Shown piece by piece: positions 34,021 to 45,300 of a DNA stretch of 64,000 bases. Numbering within the stretch: the stretch's first letter is position 1; each line of letters begins with the position of its first letter. Location of the stretch: contig NW_027043822.1 in the NCBI RefSeq assembly GCF_037102585.1, positions 971,529 through 1,035,528 on the forward strand. The letters run 5' to 3'. This DNA comes from Saccharomycopsis crataegensis (Eukaryota > Ascomycota > Saccharomycetes > Ascoideales > Saccharomycopsidaceae). A model generated the notes under the pieces. That model made no database searches. It had not been told where the DNA came from and was given only the letters and a program-made list of their open reading frames with translations. Made by a program: the position numbers and the translations under genes.

Positions 34021-35256
34021 TCAGGTATCCTTCTTCAGGCGGATAACTTTATCGGTCTCATAAATTGTCCGGTCCACCACCGCGCCGATGGTGAGCACCC
34101 CACCAATTGCCGAACACACGCTCAAAAAGAACGACCCCCAGGTATTCGAATACTCTTCTCTATTAATAACCTTGATGGGACTGATCTCCAAGTTGAAGAA
34201 CACCGCTGGATGGCCCCCTCTCAGGTGGATGGTATGTTTGTGGTCTTCATCGGGACCACCTTGTAATGGTCGGTTGTGCTTGGTTGCCGAAAACTGGTTG
34301 GTTTCCAAGAATGTGTGGTTTAAAAACTCGTAACGGGTCGACACCACCTTGACGAAATAAGAATACACTTTGAATCGTTCGTCAACCGTAGATTTAAACC
34401 CGTCCAATGGATGGGTGGAGAACATTAAGTTCTTGATGTTGTTGTCATCATTATTATTTTGTAAATCACTACCAGGATCCGGGCCAAATGATAAATGATT
34501 AATAACATGCTCAAATGTGAAGTGCTCGTGTTTCTCAAAGAGCGACAAGTCATGAATGTGTCTGAATTGGCCAGTATATGATGCTCCAGGGGCAATATGC
34601 AAATTACCAGCCACTCTATTGATATTCGCAGTCCCTTTGATCCGACATCCTTCATGAAGTCTCTCATTAATCTTCAGAACGTACCCTTCTTGTTCACACT
34701 GCTCGACGTCCTTACCATCAAAAAATGCCCACCCGGCCTTGACGTATGCCTGACGAACCTCTTCACATGAGTTACAACACACTTTCTGTACCTGATCGTT
34801 GTCATTATTTGATTGATCTTTGGCCCCATAACATGGCCCACAATAATCACTACCTTTGATTCTCATCATGGTATCTTTACCATCCTCATTGCCCATGGTA
34901 AGCGCCTCTTCAGCAATCTCGTGGCCCCGTGGTGCCAACCGGATCTTGGTGAACCCAAACTTTGCCACATCCTCTTGGAGTTCCCCACTGACGTCCATAA
35001 TATCCAAGGTTAAAACCTCGCATGGTAATTTAGGGAAACTGATATCGAGATTGACGTCCAAGCGTTTGGCCCGGTCGCGGTCCACCACGATCTCTGGGTG
35101 TAGCTTGACGGTATTGAACTCGTTCCATTCGTTCAAGATCAACAACACCACTGCCACCAAACAGGTCATGGTTACCAAGCCTCCCGAGGTAGTTCTGACC
35201 CGTGCGTCCTCGACGGTTTTGGCAAAGGCGTCGAACGCCAATAGTTTCGATTTCAT
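34021..35256 (-). CDS. ERV46: Erv46, ER-Golgi cargo receptor subunit
   Basis: 411 residues, matching the 415 of baker's yeast Erv46. The N-terminus (LLAFDAFAKTVEDARVRTTSGG) leads into membrane segment 1 (about 27-42). A large lumenal domain contains LDIMDVSGE, CGPCYGAKDQS, AGWAFFDGKDVEQCE, NEGCRIKG-type and NHLSFG blocks. Membrane segment 2 lies near the C-terminus (SVCSAIGGVLTIGAVVD). The protein ends KKDT, a canonical KKXX retrieval signal for COPI. With Erv41 it cycles between ER and Golgi and retrieves proteins lacking HDEL. Two CTG codons of interest (194, 345) are discussed in the findings. The ATG agrees with the family start. Confidence 0.95.
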   Translation of the reverse strand: MKSKLLAFDAFAKTVEDARVRTTSGGLVTMTCLVAVVLLILNEWNEFNTVKLHPEIVVDRDRAKRLDVNLDISFPKLPCEVLTLDIMDVSGELQEDVAKFGFTKIRLAPRGHEIAEEALTMGNEDGKDTMMRIKGSDYCGPCYGAKDQSNNDNDQVQKVCCNSCEEVRQAYVKAGWAFFDGKDVEQCEQEGYVLKINERLHEGCRIKGTANINRVAGNLHIAPGASYTGQFRHIHDLSLFEKHEHFTFEHVINHLSFGPDPGSDLQNNNDDNNIKNLMFSTHPLDGFKSTVDERFKVYSYFVKVVSTRYEFLNHTFLETNQFSATKHNRPLQGGPDEDHKHTIHLRGGHPAVFFNLEISPIKVINREEYSNTWGSFFLSVCSAIGGVLTIGAVVDRTIYETDKVIRLKKDT

Positions 35257-35552
35257 TGAATAGATAAAGATATCGTGGTATATCAGCTAAATTCTTTTTG
35301 TCCACGTTGGAAAAATCCCAAATTTTTTCTGATGTAATTTTTTTTTCCAAGGTCACGGGATTTTGTAATATAATAGCCATCAAAAACATTTCATTATTAT
35401 TATATATAGTATATATATATATGTGTGGAATCTCTCCCTCTTTTTTTTTTTTCTTTTTTTTTTGTATTTCTTCCACGAAGTAAAGGACTAAAAATAATGT
35501 ACAAATTCATAAATAACTAAAACAGGAAGGAAGAAATAAAAAAGGATTCTCT
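35257..35552. other. ERV46 promoter and GDS1 3' flank
   Basis: 296 bp between two minus-strand genes. It contains T tracts near 35339-35347 and 35441-35463 and a TA run. Nothing else is seen. Confidence 0.5.
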
Positions 35553-37196
35553 CTAGTTAAACAACATATCAAGCTCCGCTAATGAAATGTCTTCAGGAGT
35601 CCCAATATCTTGGGTCAAGAACCCTTCACGAACAGTTTGGATCCATCTGGTGGTCTTATCGTCAGCTAAGTTACTAGGGTTCGATTCCAGTGGGGATAAA
35701 GCATGCAATGCTGCGGCCCTCAATGACGCCGCTGCAGCAAGTACAATGCTGGGAGATGGAGAGTTGGCAATGTTTTTTGGAACTCTTGGGGCTGCTGCCG
35801 CAGCAGTGATATTCTTGACTCGTTTGATGAGCTTGCTAGGGTACCGCAAACTGCCGGAATTCGCCCGTTTCTTAGGTTCGGTCTCGTCATCTTCATCCTC
35901 TTCATCTTCGTCATCGTCATCGTCTTCTTCTTCTTCTTCTCCATTATCAAACTCGTCATCAAACGAGTCCAATTCGTCAAAATCATAATCCGATACCGCT
36001 GGAGACTCGTAAACAGTAGCATTGGTAGTGGCAGTAGTGCTGTCGTCATTACTACTGGTAGGGGTTATGGTGGTTGAATCGGTAGTGGCATTCAAATGAT
36101 TCGATTCGGCCGACATGATCAAGTCGGCGTTGTAAGGAATCGCTAATGGAGTGATTCGTAAATCAATGTGCCCTTCAGAATTATTGTTGAAGAAATGGTT
36201 GCTGTTGCCAAGGTTAATATTGGCATTGCCTGCCGATTTATCATTGCTAAATAAAATATTGTTCACCGTCCGCTTTTTATCACCTACTGATTTGTGCTTT
36301 GATAGCTCATCATTGGAAATCCCCCCGTTTTTCTCCTCAAAATTTTCTTCCAAACTTTTCATGGCAGCAATCGCATGGATGTAAAAATCATTGGTCAAAA
36401 TCCCTCGGTATACATAAACCATTCTCTTGGGAGAGGTGTCGGCCCATTCTCTCGAAAGTGCATACTTCAAGTTCTTTTCTCCCTTTTCTACCCTCTTAAC
36501 ATAAGCATTCAACTTTGCCGACACCAAGTTCGAAGTCTTGGTGGAGATCTTGGCAGTTTCTGGATGCTTTTCAAGCAAAACATCACAAATTTGTTTCACC
36601 GTCATCCCTTTCCCTTCGGCATCGTTATCGTACAATATCAGAAAAATCGTAAATAACACATCATCTTCCAATGACGCGTCCTTTTCTGGCCGAGGTCTTT
36701 CCCCTGTAACCGGGATGGTGGTAGAGATCCCAGTGGCCGCTACGTTGATTTTGTTTGCTTTCTTCTCTTTCTGCTTATCTGGGTTGATATTATACTTTTT
36801 GCGGGGTTTATCAGCATCTGGCCTCTTCTTTGACGCTGTTGATGGTGGATGTGGTGGTACATCATCATCATTTAGTGGAGAAGTGCTGGTTGATGGGCAT
36901 GAGTCTTCTGGTGCCACTACTGCCACCACCTCTTCTTCTTCGTCGTCGTCGACCTCGTCGTGGACCAGCGATTCAGGAGATGATTTAGATTCTGACGATG
37001 GCTTGGCCTCTGATGAATGGACATTGGCTATGGGTTTTAGTATAATGTTTGATGATGATGAAACAGGCTTTGGACTCAGGATCTGGGAGGGCGATAGCTT
37101 GATTTTCGAAGGGGGATTCAAGTTGATCTCGCTGAATTCCGTATGGGGAGAATGGACTGGTAGCTGGTGGACCGGCCTAGTATTTGCCAAAGCCAT
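35553..37196 (-). CDS. GDS1: Gds1-like protein with a winged-helix-type domain
   Basis: 547 residues beginning MALANTRPVHQL, like yeast Gds1. A conserved block (about residues 155-300) reads TTIPVTGERPRPE, EDDVLFTIFLILYD, GMTVKQICDVLLEKHPE, TKTSNLVSAKLNAYVKRVEKGE and SPKRMVYVYRG. Its pattern suggests a winged-helix DNA-binding fold. The remainder is Ser/Pro-rich or very acidic (near residue 415) with basic patches typical of nuclear proteins. In baker's yeast GDS1 was found through nuclear-mitochondrial genetics, and its biochemical role is poorly defined. The symbol rests on remembered similarity of the central block and N-terminus, so confidence in the name is lower than in the gene. Confidence 0.7.
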   Translation of the reverse strand: MALANTRPVHQLPVHSPHTEFSEINLNPPSKIKLSPSQILSPKPVSSSSNIILKPIANVHSSEAKPSSESKSSPESLVHDEVDDDEEEEVVAVVAPEDSCPSTSTSPLNDDDVPPHPPSTASKKRPDADKPRKKYNINPDKQKEKKANKINVAATGISTTIPVTGERPRPEKDASLEDDVLFTIFLILYDNDAEGKGMTVKQICDVLLEKHPETAKISTKTSNLVSAKLNAYVKRVEKGEKNLKYALSREWADTSPKRMVYVYRGILTNDFYIHAIAAMKSLEENFEEKNGGISNDELSKHKSVGDKKRTVNNILFSNDKSAGNANINLGNSNHFFNNNSEGHIDLRITPLAIPYNADLIMSAESNHLNATTDSTTITPTSSNDDSTTATTNATVYESPAVSDYDFDELDSFDDEFDNGEEEEEDDDDDEDEEDEDDETEPKKRANSGSLRYPSKLIKRVKNITAAAAAPRVPKNIANSPSPSIVLAAAASLRAAALHALSPLESNPSNLADDKTTRWIQTVREGFLTQDIGTPEDISLAELDMLFN

Positions 37197-38305
37197 GTTA
37201 TTATAAATAATATTGGGCTTTCAAGCTGTTATAATTATTATTGAAAATATGGAGTCCCTCTATCTCCTTGTAATAGGGTATTTAACATTGGGTTGTATTG
37301 GATTCAAAAAGAACGGTTGGTTGATCTGTATTATTCAAGCAATGGCTAGAAAGAGCGGGGGAAAAGAGTATTAATATGTATGTCCAATGAGAAAATCCTA
37401 CGGATTATTGTATCCGTAGATAGTACAAACTTACTTCTTGTATAATTAATAATGATTGTAACAATGTGATAATGTTTATGTTTTATCGTGGTTTGTAGTG
37501 TGAGTAGGAAAAAGGAAATTTTTTGAAAATTTTTTTTTTTTTTTTCTTATTTTTTTTTTTTTCTTATTTTTTTTTTCTTTTTGTGAGCCAAGTTTATATT
37601 AATATTATGACAGTTTTTAAGATCTCTAGTTAGAATTTTATTTTTGCTCTTATATTTTTGTCTCCTTACATGTAAACTGTTTAGTAGAGCGAATTATTTT
37701 GCTTAGATTTACTTTGTAAAAGAGGTCCAGAATTTATTGGGGGAGACGTCAAGCATTTCAATACTGACTAGATTCTATAATTTCTTTTTTTGCATTATTA
37801 TTGCAAAATTTCTTTCTTTTTTCTTTTTTTAGAATATTTACATATGTTTACCATCAATAATTTATCCTGGCCTACATTATTTTTCATTTATTTTCTTGAT
37901 ATCCATACACCCACAAACACCATTATTTGTGCCAGCATTTTATTTCATTTTTTGACAGCCATGCGGCGTGCTGCATGTTGGCAGGGGGAAAATGTGTCAT
38001 GCGTCATGCAGTGTGTGGGTGTAAGGTTTTGATAAATTGTTATATCAAACACGTGCACAGTGACTGTTTAGGGCTACGGGCGTGATAGTTGAAGACCATA
38101 AGGGCTTTGTGACTATGATGTATGCATATTTTTGCATAGTGATACAGTCCTCGATTTCAAGTACCAATATGGGGGATCTTTGAGGGGCGATCAAAAAAAC
38201 TGTCATCATCACCATCAAATAACAGGCGTGTGGGCTTGATAGCTACCATTATAATATACACATATACAAGTTATGGATGGCCACTCGCTAACAAGATAAC
38301 ATATA
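37197..38305. promoter_or_regulatory. divergent GDS1/MMS1-like promoter region
   Basis: About 1.1 kb between divergent genes. It contains long interrupted T tracts (37529-37579), a zinc-cluster-type dyad at 37398-37419, and CACGTG near 38050. No gene is seen. Confidence 0.5.
37398..37419. promoter_or_regulatory. perfect dyad CTACGGAT-N6-ATCCGTAG (CGG-N10-CCG)
   Basis: Eight-base perfect inverted repeats separated by six bases lie about 200 bp upstream of GDS1. Read as half-sites they give CGG-N10-CCG, the architecture bound by Zn2Cys6 dimers such as Put3. The binding factor is unknown; the zinc-cluster gene at 29.6 kb is one candidate among many in any yeast. Confidence 0.5.
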
Positions 38306-41300
38306 ATGATACTGGATACCTCCAACTATGAAGCGGTTTTGAAGAATCAGTTGATTCATTCACCAATTGTCAAATATCTTTTTGATATCAATGTTTCCAT
38401 AAATAAGCAACATATTAGCCATCATCATCGTACAGAGGATTTCAGCCCAAATTTCTCGATTTTCGACAAAACAATAAGGAATGATCTCTGCTCTTCTGAT
38501 CAATCGCAGTTCTCCTCCGATACTTTTGGTTCCAACGATACTTTGGATGAAATATTGGCCCAAGATGAATTACCGCCAACCACTATCAATGATCCCCCAT
38601 ATATCCCCAAATTGCAATTGGTGAAAGTTCTAGTAAGAGACACTTCGCTACTCATTGAATCCAACATTTTCCCAATTTCTGGAACCATTCGATGTGCTGC
38701 AGTGCTTCCCGGGATCACAGATTCCAAAGGGTATCACCACGAAGACAGTTTGCTTCTCACATTATCCTCGGGATATCTTGTGTTGATCCGGTTGATTCTT
38801 ACAAAACACCACTTCCAACCATTTATTCATATGTGGCACAAGATTTCTGACCCTGCCACAATGGTAATAAACAGCAGACTAGGTTATAACATCACTTGCC
38901 ATGATTCAGGATGTTATTTTGCCGTCAATGCGTTAGAAAATTACATTGCGATCTTTGAATGTTATCACGATGATAAAATAACTCAAGGCAGCTATTTTAA
39001 AAAACATCAGGTCATCAAAGTTGATGGAACTATATTATATTGCGGTTTTTTCAAGAATCTCATAAAAACTACCTCGCAATTCAGATTATACTCGTTGATT
39101 TTGACTGATGAACGTCGTTTACAGATAAAATCGTTTTCTTGGATAGACGATACAACCAGCAAAGACAGCTCGGACGCTGATCAACATCGGAAAATCCCAA
39201 TTACAAGACATACCATAAACCGACATACTTTGCCACTTTTCAATGATATAGACATCCCATGCTTGGCGATAGCATTGCATCGATCACAAAGCGTGTTGTT
39301 TCTCACCAAGTCCCAATTCATCATCACTACATATGATCAAATTCATTCAGGAGCCACTGAACTTTTAAAGGCCCCCTATTCTGGAGGGTTTCCCTTGAAT
39401 TATTATCAGCCAAAGTCACCCATTCTTTCCAAAACTTGCGAAGATTATAATGAAGTGTTAATTTCCTCCGCTAATGGCGTCATTTATTTAGTAGTGATCA
39501 TTGGCAACCAAACTGTTGATACTACGCCGTTGGTTCGGGTCAGGCCAAATTGTTGCTTATCCGCTTTCTCTTTAGAACGGGTAGATAATCACACCTCCTT
39601 GGACGGTGCAGAATTCATTTTCACTTATGGTGATGAGAAATCAAATGGTTATTGTCAAAAGGTCAGACTTGTACAAAACCCTGATAACCCAGAGTTTCGA
39701 GAATTCAGAGTGCTTGAGGTATATGACAAGTATTGGAATTGGTGCACTGTGTTTGATTTTGAATGCATTGATCATTCGAAAAATAAGTCATTACATGGCT
39801 CTCAGGAATTATGGATGTGTTCTGGAGAAGCAAGAAATGGTTCGATATTGCACATGAGATACGGGGTGTTGTCAAAGCAAAAGAAAATCCACAACGTTTT
39901 CAAAAAGGCCACAAAAGTTTTCACAATTCCTTTTGCCACGGATGACAGAGAATACAATTATTACTTCTTGGCGAATTTTCCAACAACTTCAAAATTATTC
40001 ACTTACAATGAAACAGAAAACGAATTTTTTGAAGTGCCAATCACCACTGCTATTGAAATGACCTCGGAAACTTTGTTGATTGAGAAATTGGCTGCCGCAG
40101 AAGCATTCATTCAGGTCACCAGGGATTTTATTTCTATTGGTAATATCAACGAAACGTTAATCAAGGTTGATTATGAAAATAAGCAGGCAGTTTTTGCAGA
40201 ATTATTTAACAATTGGTTATTTTATATTGTCATGGATAATGATTTGGAAGTGCAATTAAAGTGTAAAAAAATCCAACCATCGTTCCTGGATGCAATTTTG
40301 ATAAATGGCCTGACAATCATTTTAGATACCACTCCAACTTGTGTGAAAGTATTTGAATTTGATGGGATTATTTATTTAGTCACTGGCTCGATGTTTGGGG
40401 ATCTCCGGTTTTTTAACCTCGAACCAAGTGGTGGACTATTGGAAGAGGCCCAAACCCTTAAGATTGATCAATATTATGAAAGTGCAATCCATGACATGTT
40501 GTTTATTCCCAACCAGGATCATTCACGTGTGCATTTCTACGTGACTGATCAATTTGGAAGTCTCTTGAGTGGCATATTAGCCCCTAATGATGATGAAGAA
40601 GAAAAAGAAGAAATTGATTATGATATGATGATTGATTCTCCATTCTTTAAGATTCTAGGACAGGTATACACTTTGCATTTTGGTACATTACCTATAAAAC
40701 TAATGATGTCTGATGACAGCCGATATATTTATTTGATTTCCAAGCATTTGTGGAGATTGGAAACTTTGAAAGAGCCGGGACTTCTGGCACCAGCAACGGT
40801 GTTTTTCGAAGACACTGCTCAAGAAAGAAATGTGTTTGCAATTTCCAGTTTAATATTTGATGGAGGCATCAAAAGAATTGGAATATTGAGGGAGGACGGA
40901 TATTGTATTGCGAAATTCTCTGAAACATTAAGCCCCGTCCCCAAACAGTTTCATTTGGGGTTCACTCCAAACAAGTTTATGTATATTCCCTATTTGCATG
41001 TTTTTTGCATCATCTCGAACGACATGACGTACCTGTCCAACAACAATAAGATTTCGTTTTTTGACGTGAAAAGTTTCAAAAAAGTCCGGGCTAGGGAGAT
41101 TTCCAAACATAATAAACAACTTATCTTCAACAATAATGAACGATTGTTATCTATCGGCGAATGGTATATCAAGAAGAAGACTCTGCTGAAAAAAGAGGCG
41201 TCAGTGTATAAAAATGTGGTTGTTGGCTGCCAGCTCAACAATGACGAAGGATCGGTACACGTTATCGAGTTGAAAAAGGAGAAAAACGAACGGGATTTGA

Positions 41301-42076
41301 TTAAGGTTGGTAATTTGTACACTTGGAGAACTAATGGACCGGTGTTTGCAGTCCAACAATTAAGGAATGCCAACACTTTGGTTTACTCTAGTGGTAATAC
41401 CCTTTACACCCGAAAGTATATTTGTGATAGGAAAAGTATAGATCCTCCCAAAAAACAATACATTTGTGGAAGTTTGATTGTGGGGATCACTATCAAGGAT
41501 TCCTCGACAATAATTGTGTCGACCAGATCCACATCGGTATCTGTGTTTGAATATAATAGGAAAACCGGGGAATTAGTTAACGTTTACAATGACTCAGTAT
41601 CGAAAAGTTTGCTCAATAGTATTGGGGTGAATGATTTTATGGTGATTTCCGATAAACTCCACTCAACAATTACTGGGTTCAAGGTTGACAAAGCCGGGGA
41701 CTTTGCTCCAAAGTTCAAGGACACTGTCGGAGGGGTTGTCCGGTTGAAGAACTGTGAATTGGTGCCAATCTGGGTCAATGATGTCTATTACGATATTGTC
41801 AAGCAACATAACCGATTCTTGGGGTGCGGGATTGGTGGACAGGTATTTATTTATTTTCTTTGCTCAATGGAGCAATTTGATCTCATTAAACACGGCAGTA
41901 GGAAAGCATGGATAAATGGTACGGAGTTGGCAAATAAGGGTAAATGGGAAACTGATGAGATTGATGCGCTAGGTAGTGAGAAAAATAATAATGTTCTTCG
42001 ATTTGATTTAAATTGGGTTAGCAAAAGGTCTGACTCTTCAATTTTCCAAGATTCACCGTTGTCTGTAGCATTATGA
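38306..42076 (+). CDS. MMS1: DDB1/CPSF-A family beta-propeller protein, probably Mms1
   Basis: 1256 residues, without signal peptide or membrane helix. The sequence is rich in short beta-strand repeats (SLLLTLSSGYLVLIRLIL, AEFIFTYGDE, YLVTGSMFGDLRFF, IVVSTRSTSVSVFEYN), as in the multi-propeller DDB1/CPSF160/SF3b130 family. The C-terminal part resembles a CPSF-A domain (TWRTNGPVFAVQQL, LVYSSGNTLYTRKYI, IWVNDVYYDIV, GCGIGGQVFIY). Size and strong divergence point to Mms1, the budding-yeast DDB1 counterpart. Mms1 joins Rtt101 cullin to Mms22 or Crt10 in replication-stress ubiquitination. Rse1 and Cft1 are alternatives, but I see none of their hallmark conserved segments. The gene call is firm and the name tentative. 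Confidence 0.5.
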   Translation: MILDTSNYEAVLKNQLIHSPIVKYLFDINVSINKQHISHHHRTEDFSPNFSIFDKTIRNDLCSSDQSQFSSDTFGSNDTLDEILAQDELPPTTINDPPYIPKLQLVKVLVRDTSLLIESNIFPISGTIRCAAVLPGITDSKGYHHEDSLLLTLSSGYLVLIRLILTKHHFQPFIHMWHKISDPATMVINSRLGYNITCHDSGCYFAVNALENYIAIFECYHDDKITQGSYFKKHQVIKVDGTILYCGFFKNLIKTTSQFRLYSLILTDERRLQIKSFSWIDDTTSKDSSDADQHRKIPITRHTINRHTLPLFNDIDIPCLAIALHRSQSVLFLTKSQFIITTYDQIHSGATELLKAPYSGGFPLNYYQPKSPILSKTCEDYNEVLISSANGVIYLVVIIGNQTVDTTPLVRVRPNCCLSAFSLERVDNHTSLDGAEFIFTYGDEKSNGYCQKVRLVQNPDNPEFREFRVLEVYDKYWNWCTVFDFECIDHSKNKSLHGSQELWMCSGEARNGSILHMRYGVLSKQKKIHNVFKKATKVFTIPFATDDREYNYYFLANFPTTSKLFTYNETENEFFEVPITTAIEMTSETLLIEKLAAAEAFIQVTRDFISIGNINETLIKVDYENKQAVFAELFNNWLFYIVMDNDLEVQLKCKKIQPSFLDAILINGLTIILDTTPTCVKVFEFDGIIYLVTGSMFGDLRFFNLEPSGGLLEEAQTLKIDQYYESAIHDMLFIPNQDHSRVHFYVTDQFGSLLSGILAPNDDEEEKEEIDYDMMIDSPFFKILGQVYTLHFGTLPIKLMMSDDSRYIYLISKHLWRLETLKEPGLLAPATVFFEDTAQERNVFAISSLIFDGGIKRIGILREDGYCIAKFSETLSPVPKQFHLGFTPNKFMYIPYLHVFCIISNDMTYLSNNNKISFFDVKSFKKVRAREISKHNKQLIFNNNERLLSIGEWYIKKKTLLKKEASVYKNVVVGCQLNNDEGSVHVIELKKEKNERDLIKVGNLYTWRTNGPVFAVQQLRNANTLVYSSGNTLYTRKYICDRKSIDPPKKQYICGSLIVGITIKDSSTIIVSTRSTSVSVFEYNRKTGELVNVYNDSVSKSLLNSIGVNDFMVISDKLHSTITGFKVDKAGDFAPKFKDTVGGVVRLKNCELVPIWVNDVYYDIVKQHNRFLGCGIGGQVFIYFLCSMEQFDLIKHGSRKAWINGTELANKGKWETDEIDALGSEKNNNVLRFDLNWVSKRSDSSIFQDSPLSVAL

Positions 42077-42388
42077 TAATTTATATATCTTTGAGTAACT
42101 TTTCCAATAATGAAACGATATTGATATAATTATAAAATTTATAATATAAATTATTACCATGGTCTACAAAAAGAAAATAGCGTAGGTTTATTATGTTTAG
42201 TGCTTTTGTTTTAAGCGCTGCGTTTAGTAATTTATTTTCCTGACGTTTTTTTGTTTTGAAAGATTTCTCGGCGATGAGGTCCAACTCTTTAATGTTGTTG
42301 TTATTCTGCCACAAACACTGTTCCAAATGACTAATGGGTATTATTTTTCTCTCCTAGGAAATATTCAATTCATTATATACAGCATTTC
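42077..42388. other. MMS1-like 3' flank and FAB1 promoter
   Basis: 312 bp between two plus-strand genes, AT-rich. Nothing beyond the flanks is supported. Confidence 0.5.
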
Positions 42389-45300
42389 ATGTACCAACTA
42401 TTCCAGAACAAGCCTTTCAATAGGGGAAATCTCTTGTTGTCCAAGGACTATTGGATGAAAGATAACAGTGTCAAGGAATGCTTCAGTTGTGGCAAACCGT
42501 TCACCACGTTCAGAAGAAGACACCATTGTCGATTATGTGGGCAGATCTTTTGTAATGATTGCACTACGTTGATCTCGGGAGAACGTTTCACTTACAATGG
42601 TCAAATCCGATTATGCCATTCGTGTTTGAGTTACGACTACGATGACTCGAGTGATGAATATGATGATATCGACGATAATAACAATACTAATAATGATAAT
42701 GACGATCAGAAGAGAAATGAGGCTTCCATGGCAAACGGGACTGATATTTCATCCAATATTATCGTTGATGGTGATGTCAGCTCTTTACAAGACAAATCAG
42801 AAAGGGACCCATCGATAATGGTGGATTTATCTGACAAATACCTGTCGTCGTCCGAAGATGAATCATCCATGACGTTGTATACTGCGTTGCATTCGGATTC
42901 CATTGGCAACCTTTCGAGCTATTCCGACTCCATGAGAGGTGGGGAGTCCAATCTACGGCCATCAAGATCAAGCTACAGTATAAACCAGGTTGGAGCAGGG
43001 TATGACAAGACCCAGGCATCGCTCATACGAATGAAGAGCAGGAAGCGGAGTAAAAGTACAAAGCGGAACATTGACGATAATAATAATAATAATATCCCTT
43101 CAAGGATGGGCCAGTTATTGACAGCCGCGAAAAAGGATGGTGACGCCGAAGTGTATTCTTCGGCCATCAATACCGAACCACTTGCTGTTGACAACGATTC
43201 CATCATTTGTGAGAAAGAGTACATGCACAAAGAGTTAAACGATATTAGCATTCATCACATTAAGAGGTTCTTGAAACAGACGTTGGTACTGTTCGATGTC
43301 AGAAATAAGAAGAGCTGGTATTATACCATTCATCGACTATTAAACAGTATAGAATTAATTGACCCCGACCCAAAGAATGGTGACAGTTTGGATATCACCC
43401 GGTACGTAAAGGTTAAAAAGATTCTTGGGGCCACCCCAGCAGAAAGCGAATGTATTAATGGGATAGTGTTCACCAAGAATGTGGCATTGAAATCCATGAG
43501 GTCGCAAATCACCAACCCCAACGTGGTTCTAATAATGTTTCCATTGAATTATGAAAAGGGAACCCAAGCTTTCGTCAGTCTTGACCAAGTGATGGCTCAA
43601 GAAAAGGAATATCTTGACAAATTAGTAAAACGAATTGTCCTGCTCCGGCCAAAACCTGACGTGGTTATTTCCGGGTCCACGATTTCTGGCTACGCTTTGG
43701 AATTATTGGATATTGCTGGGATCTCTGTCGCCTATAGTGTCAAACCACAAATTATTGAACGGCTTTCACGAATGTTGGAGGCCGATGTAGTGGGATCAAT
43801 GGAAAAATTGGCAACCAAGCCCCGTTTAGGACTGTGTGAACTCTTTGAAGTCAAATCTTTCGTTCATCAAAACGTCAGGAAGACGTTTATGTTCTTCACT
43901 GGATGCAAGAGCACACTCGGGTGTACTTTTATATTAAGAGGTCAAGATCAAATGTCTTTGAATAAAGTGAAAAATATTCTTGAATTCCTTGTTTACATGA
44001 TGTTCCACTTGAAATTGGAAACGTTTCTATTTAGAAATGAGTACCTTTTGATGCCCAATGCAAGGGAGTTGAAAGAAATGCTTCACCATACTCCGTACTT
44101 TGGTTTCGACTATCAGTTTATTGAGAGATTTGATCAGCGGTTGTTTTCGATATCTCCTACCATCAAGGTGCCATTACCTCATCTCTTGACAAAGGCCAGG
44201 GACTGTGAAAAGCATTTGAATAATTTCCTAGAGAATTATGACATGAATGCCATTGATGCGGACTCCGCCAAAGAAATCGTGAGAATTTTCGGTATTAAAC
44301 TAGAAGAGTATGATTTGTTTGACCAAGGTAGTATCATTAATCTTGCGCAAGTGATCATTTACAAAAAATCCAAATTATTGAAATCAACTTGCAAGCTATA
44401 TTCTAGACAATGGGAATCGTTTTCTGAGCAAATCTCTTCACTACTTGAAGTGTCTTTCCATCAAAGCATTAGTTTTCTTTATTCAACCACCAACGCAAAA
44501 AATCAGAGCCCTTGCATTTTTCCTAAAATCATCCAAATTGAGTACTATATGGATTTTACCGACGCTCCTTTGGGTCACTATATCGAGAACTTGGTGCAAA
44601 CCTCTAACCACTTTTGTCAAGAAGGCTGTGGATCGAAATTATTAGATCATTACAAGAATTATGTTCATGGTGATGGTGCGATCACTGTGTCTATCGAAAA
44701 TATGGAATGCAAGATCCCTGGTTTACAGCATGTCATTTTAATGTGGAGTACTTGCCAAAAATGTAACCATTCTACTCCAGTTATCCCCATGAATGAAATC
44801 GCGTGGAAATTCTCTTTTGGAAAATTTTTAGAATTGGGATTCTTAAGTGTGCCCCTCACGGTTTCTTTTATAGAATGCCAGCATGATTTGAAAGACCGAA
44901 TCAAGTACTTTGGCCTTAATGACTTGACAGTGAAATTCAGCTACCAGAAAATTGATCTTCTTGAAGTGATCGTTCCTGGAGATAAGGTATACTGGCGACC
45001 AGAAGTTGATGTTACTCTCAAATTGGAGGTGTACCAGCTGATTGTTGACCGAGCCAACAATTTCTTTGAAGGGGTCTTAGACAGATTAGAAGGGGTAAAG
45101 ATCGATAATTCAAGTCAAGAAAATGCCGATGCCGCGAATGAAAAAGTTAAGCAGTTAATTGGATTAGCAAAGGAGAACCATGCTGAGATAATGAACCAAG
45201 TAAAAAAGATATATACCGAATCCTCACCATTGGAATATTTGCCTTTGAATATTATCTTGAAAGGATTACAAAGTATGAGTGTCTCGTGGGATTTAGAGTT

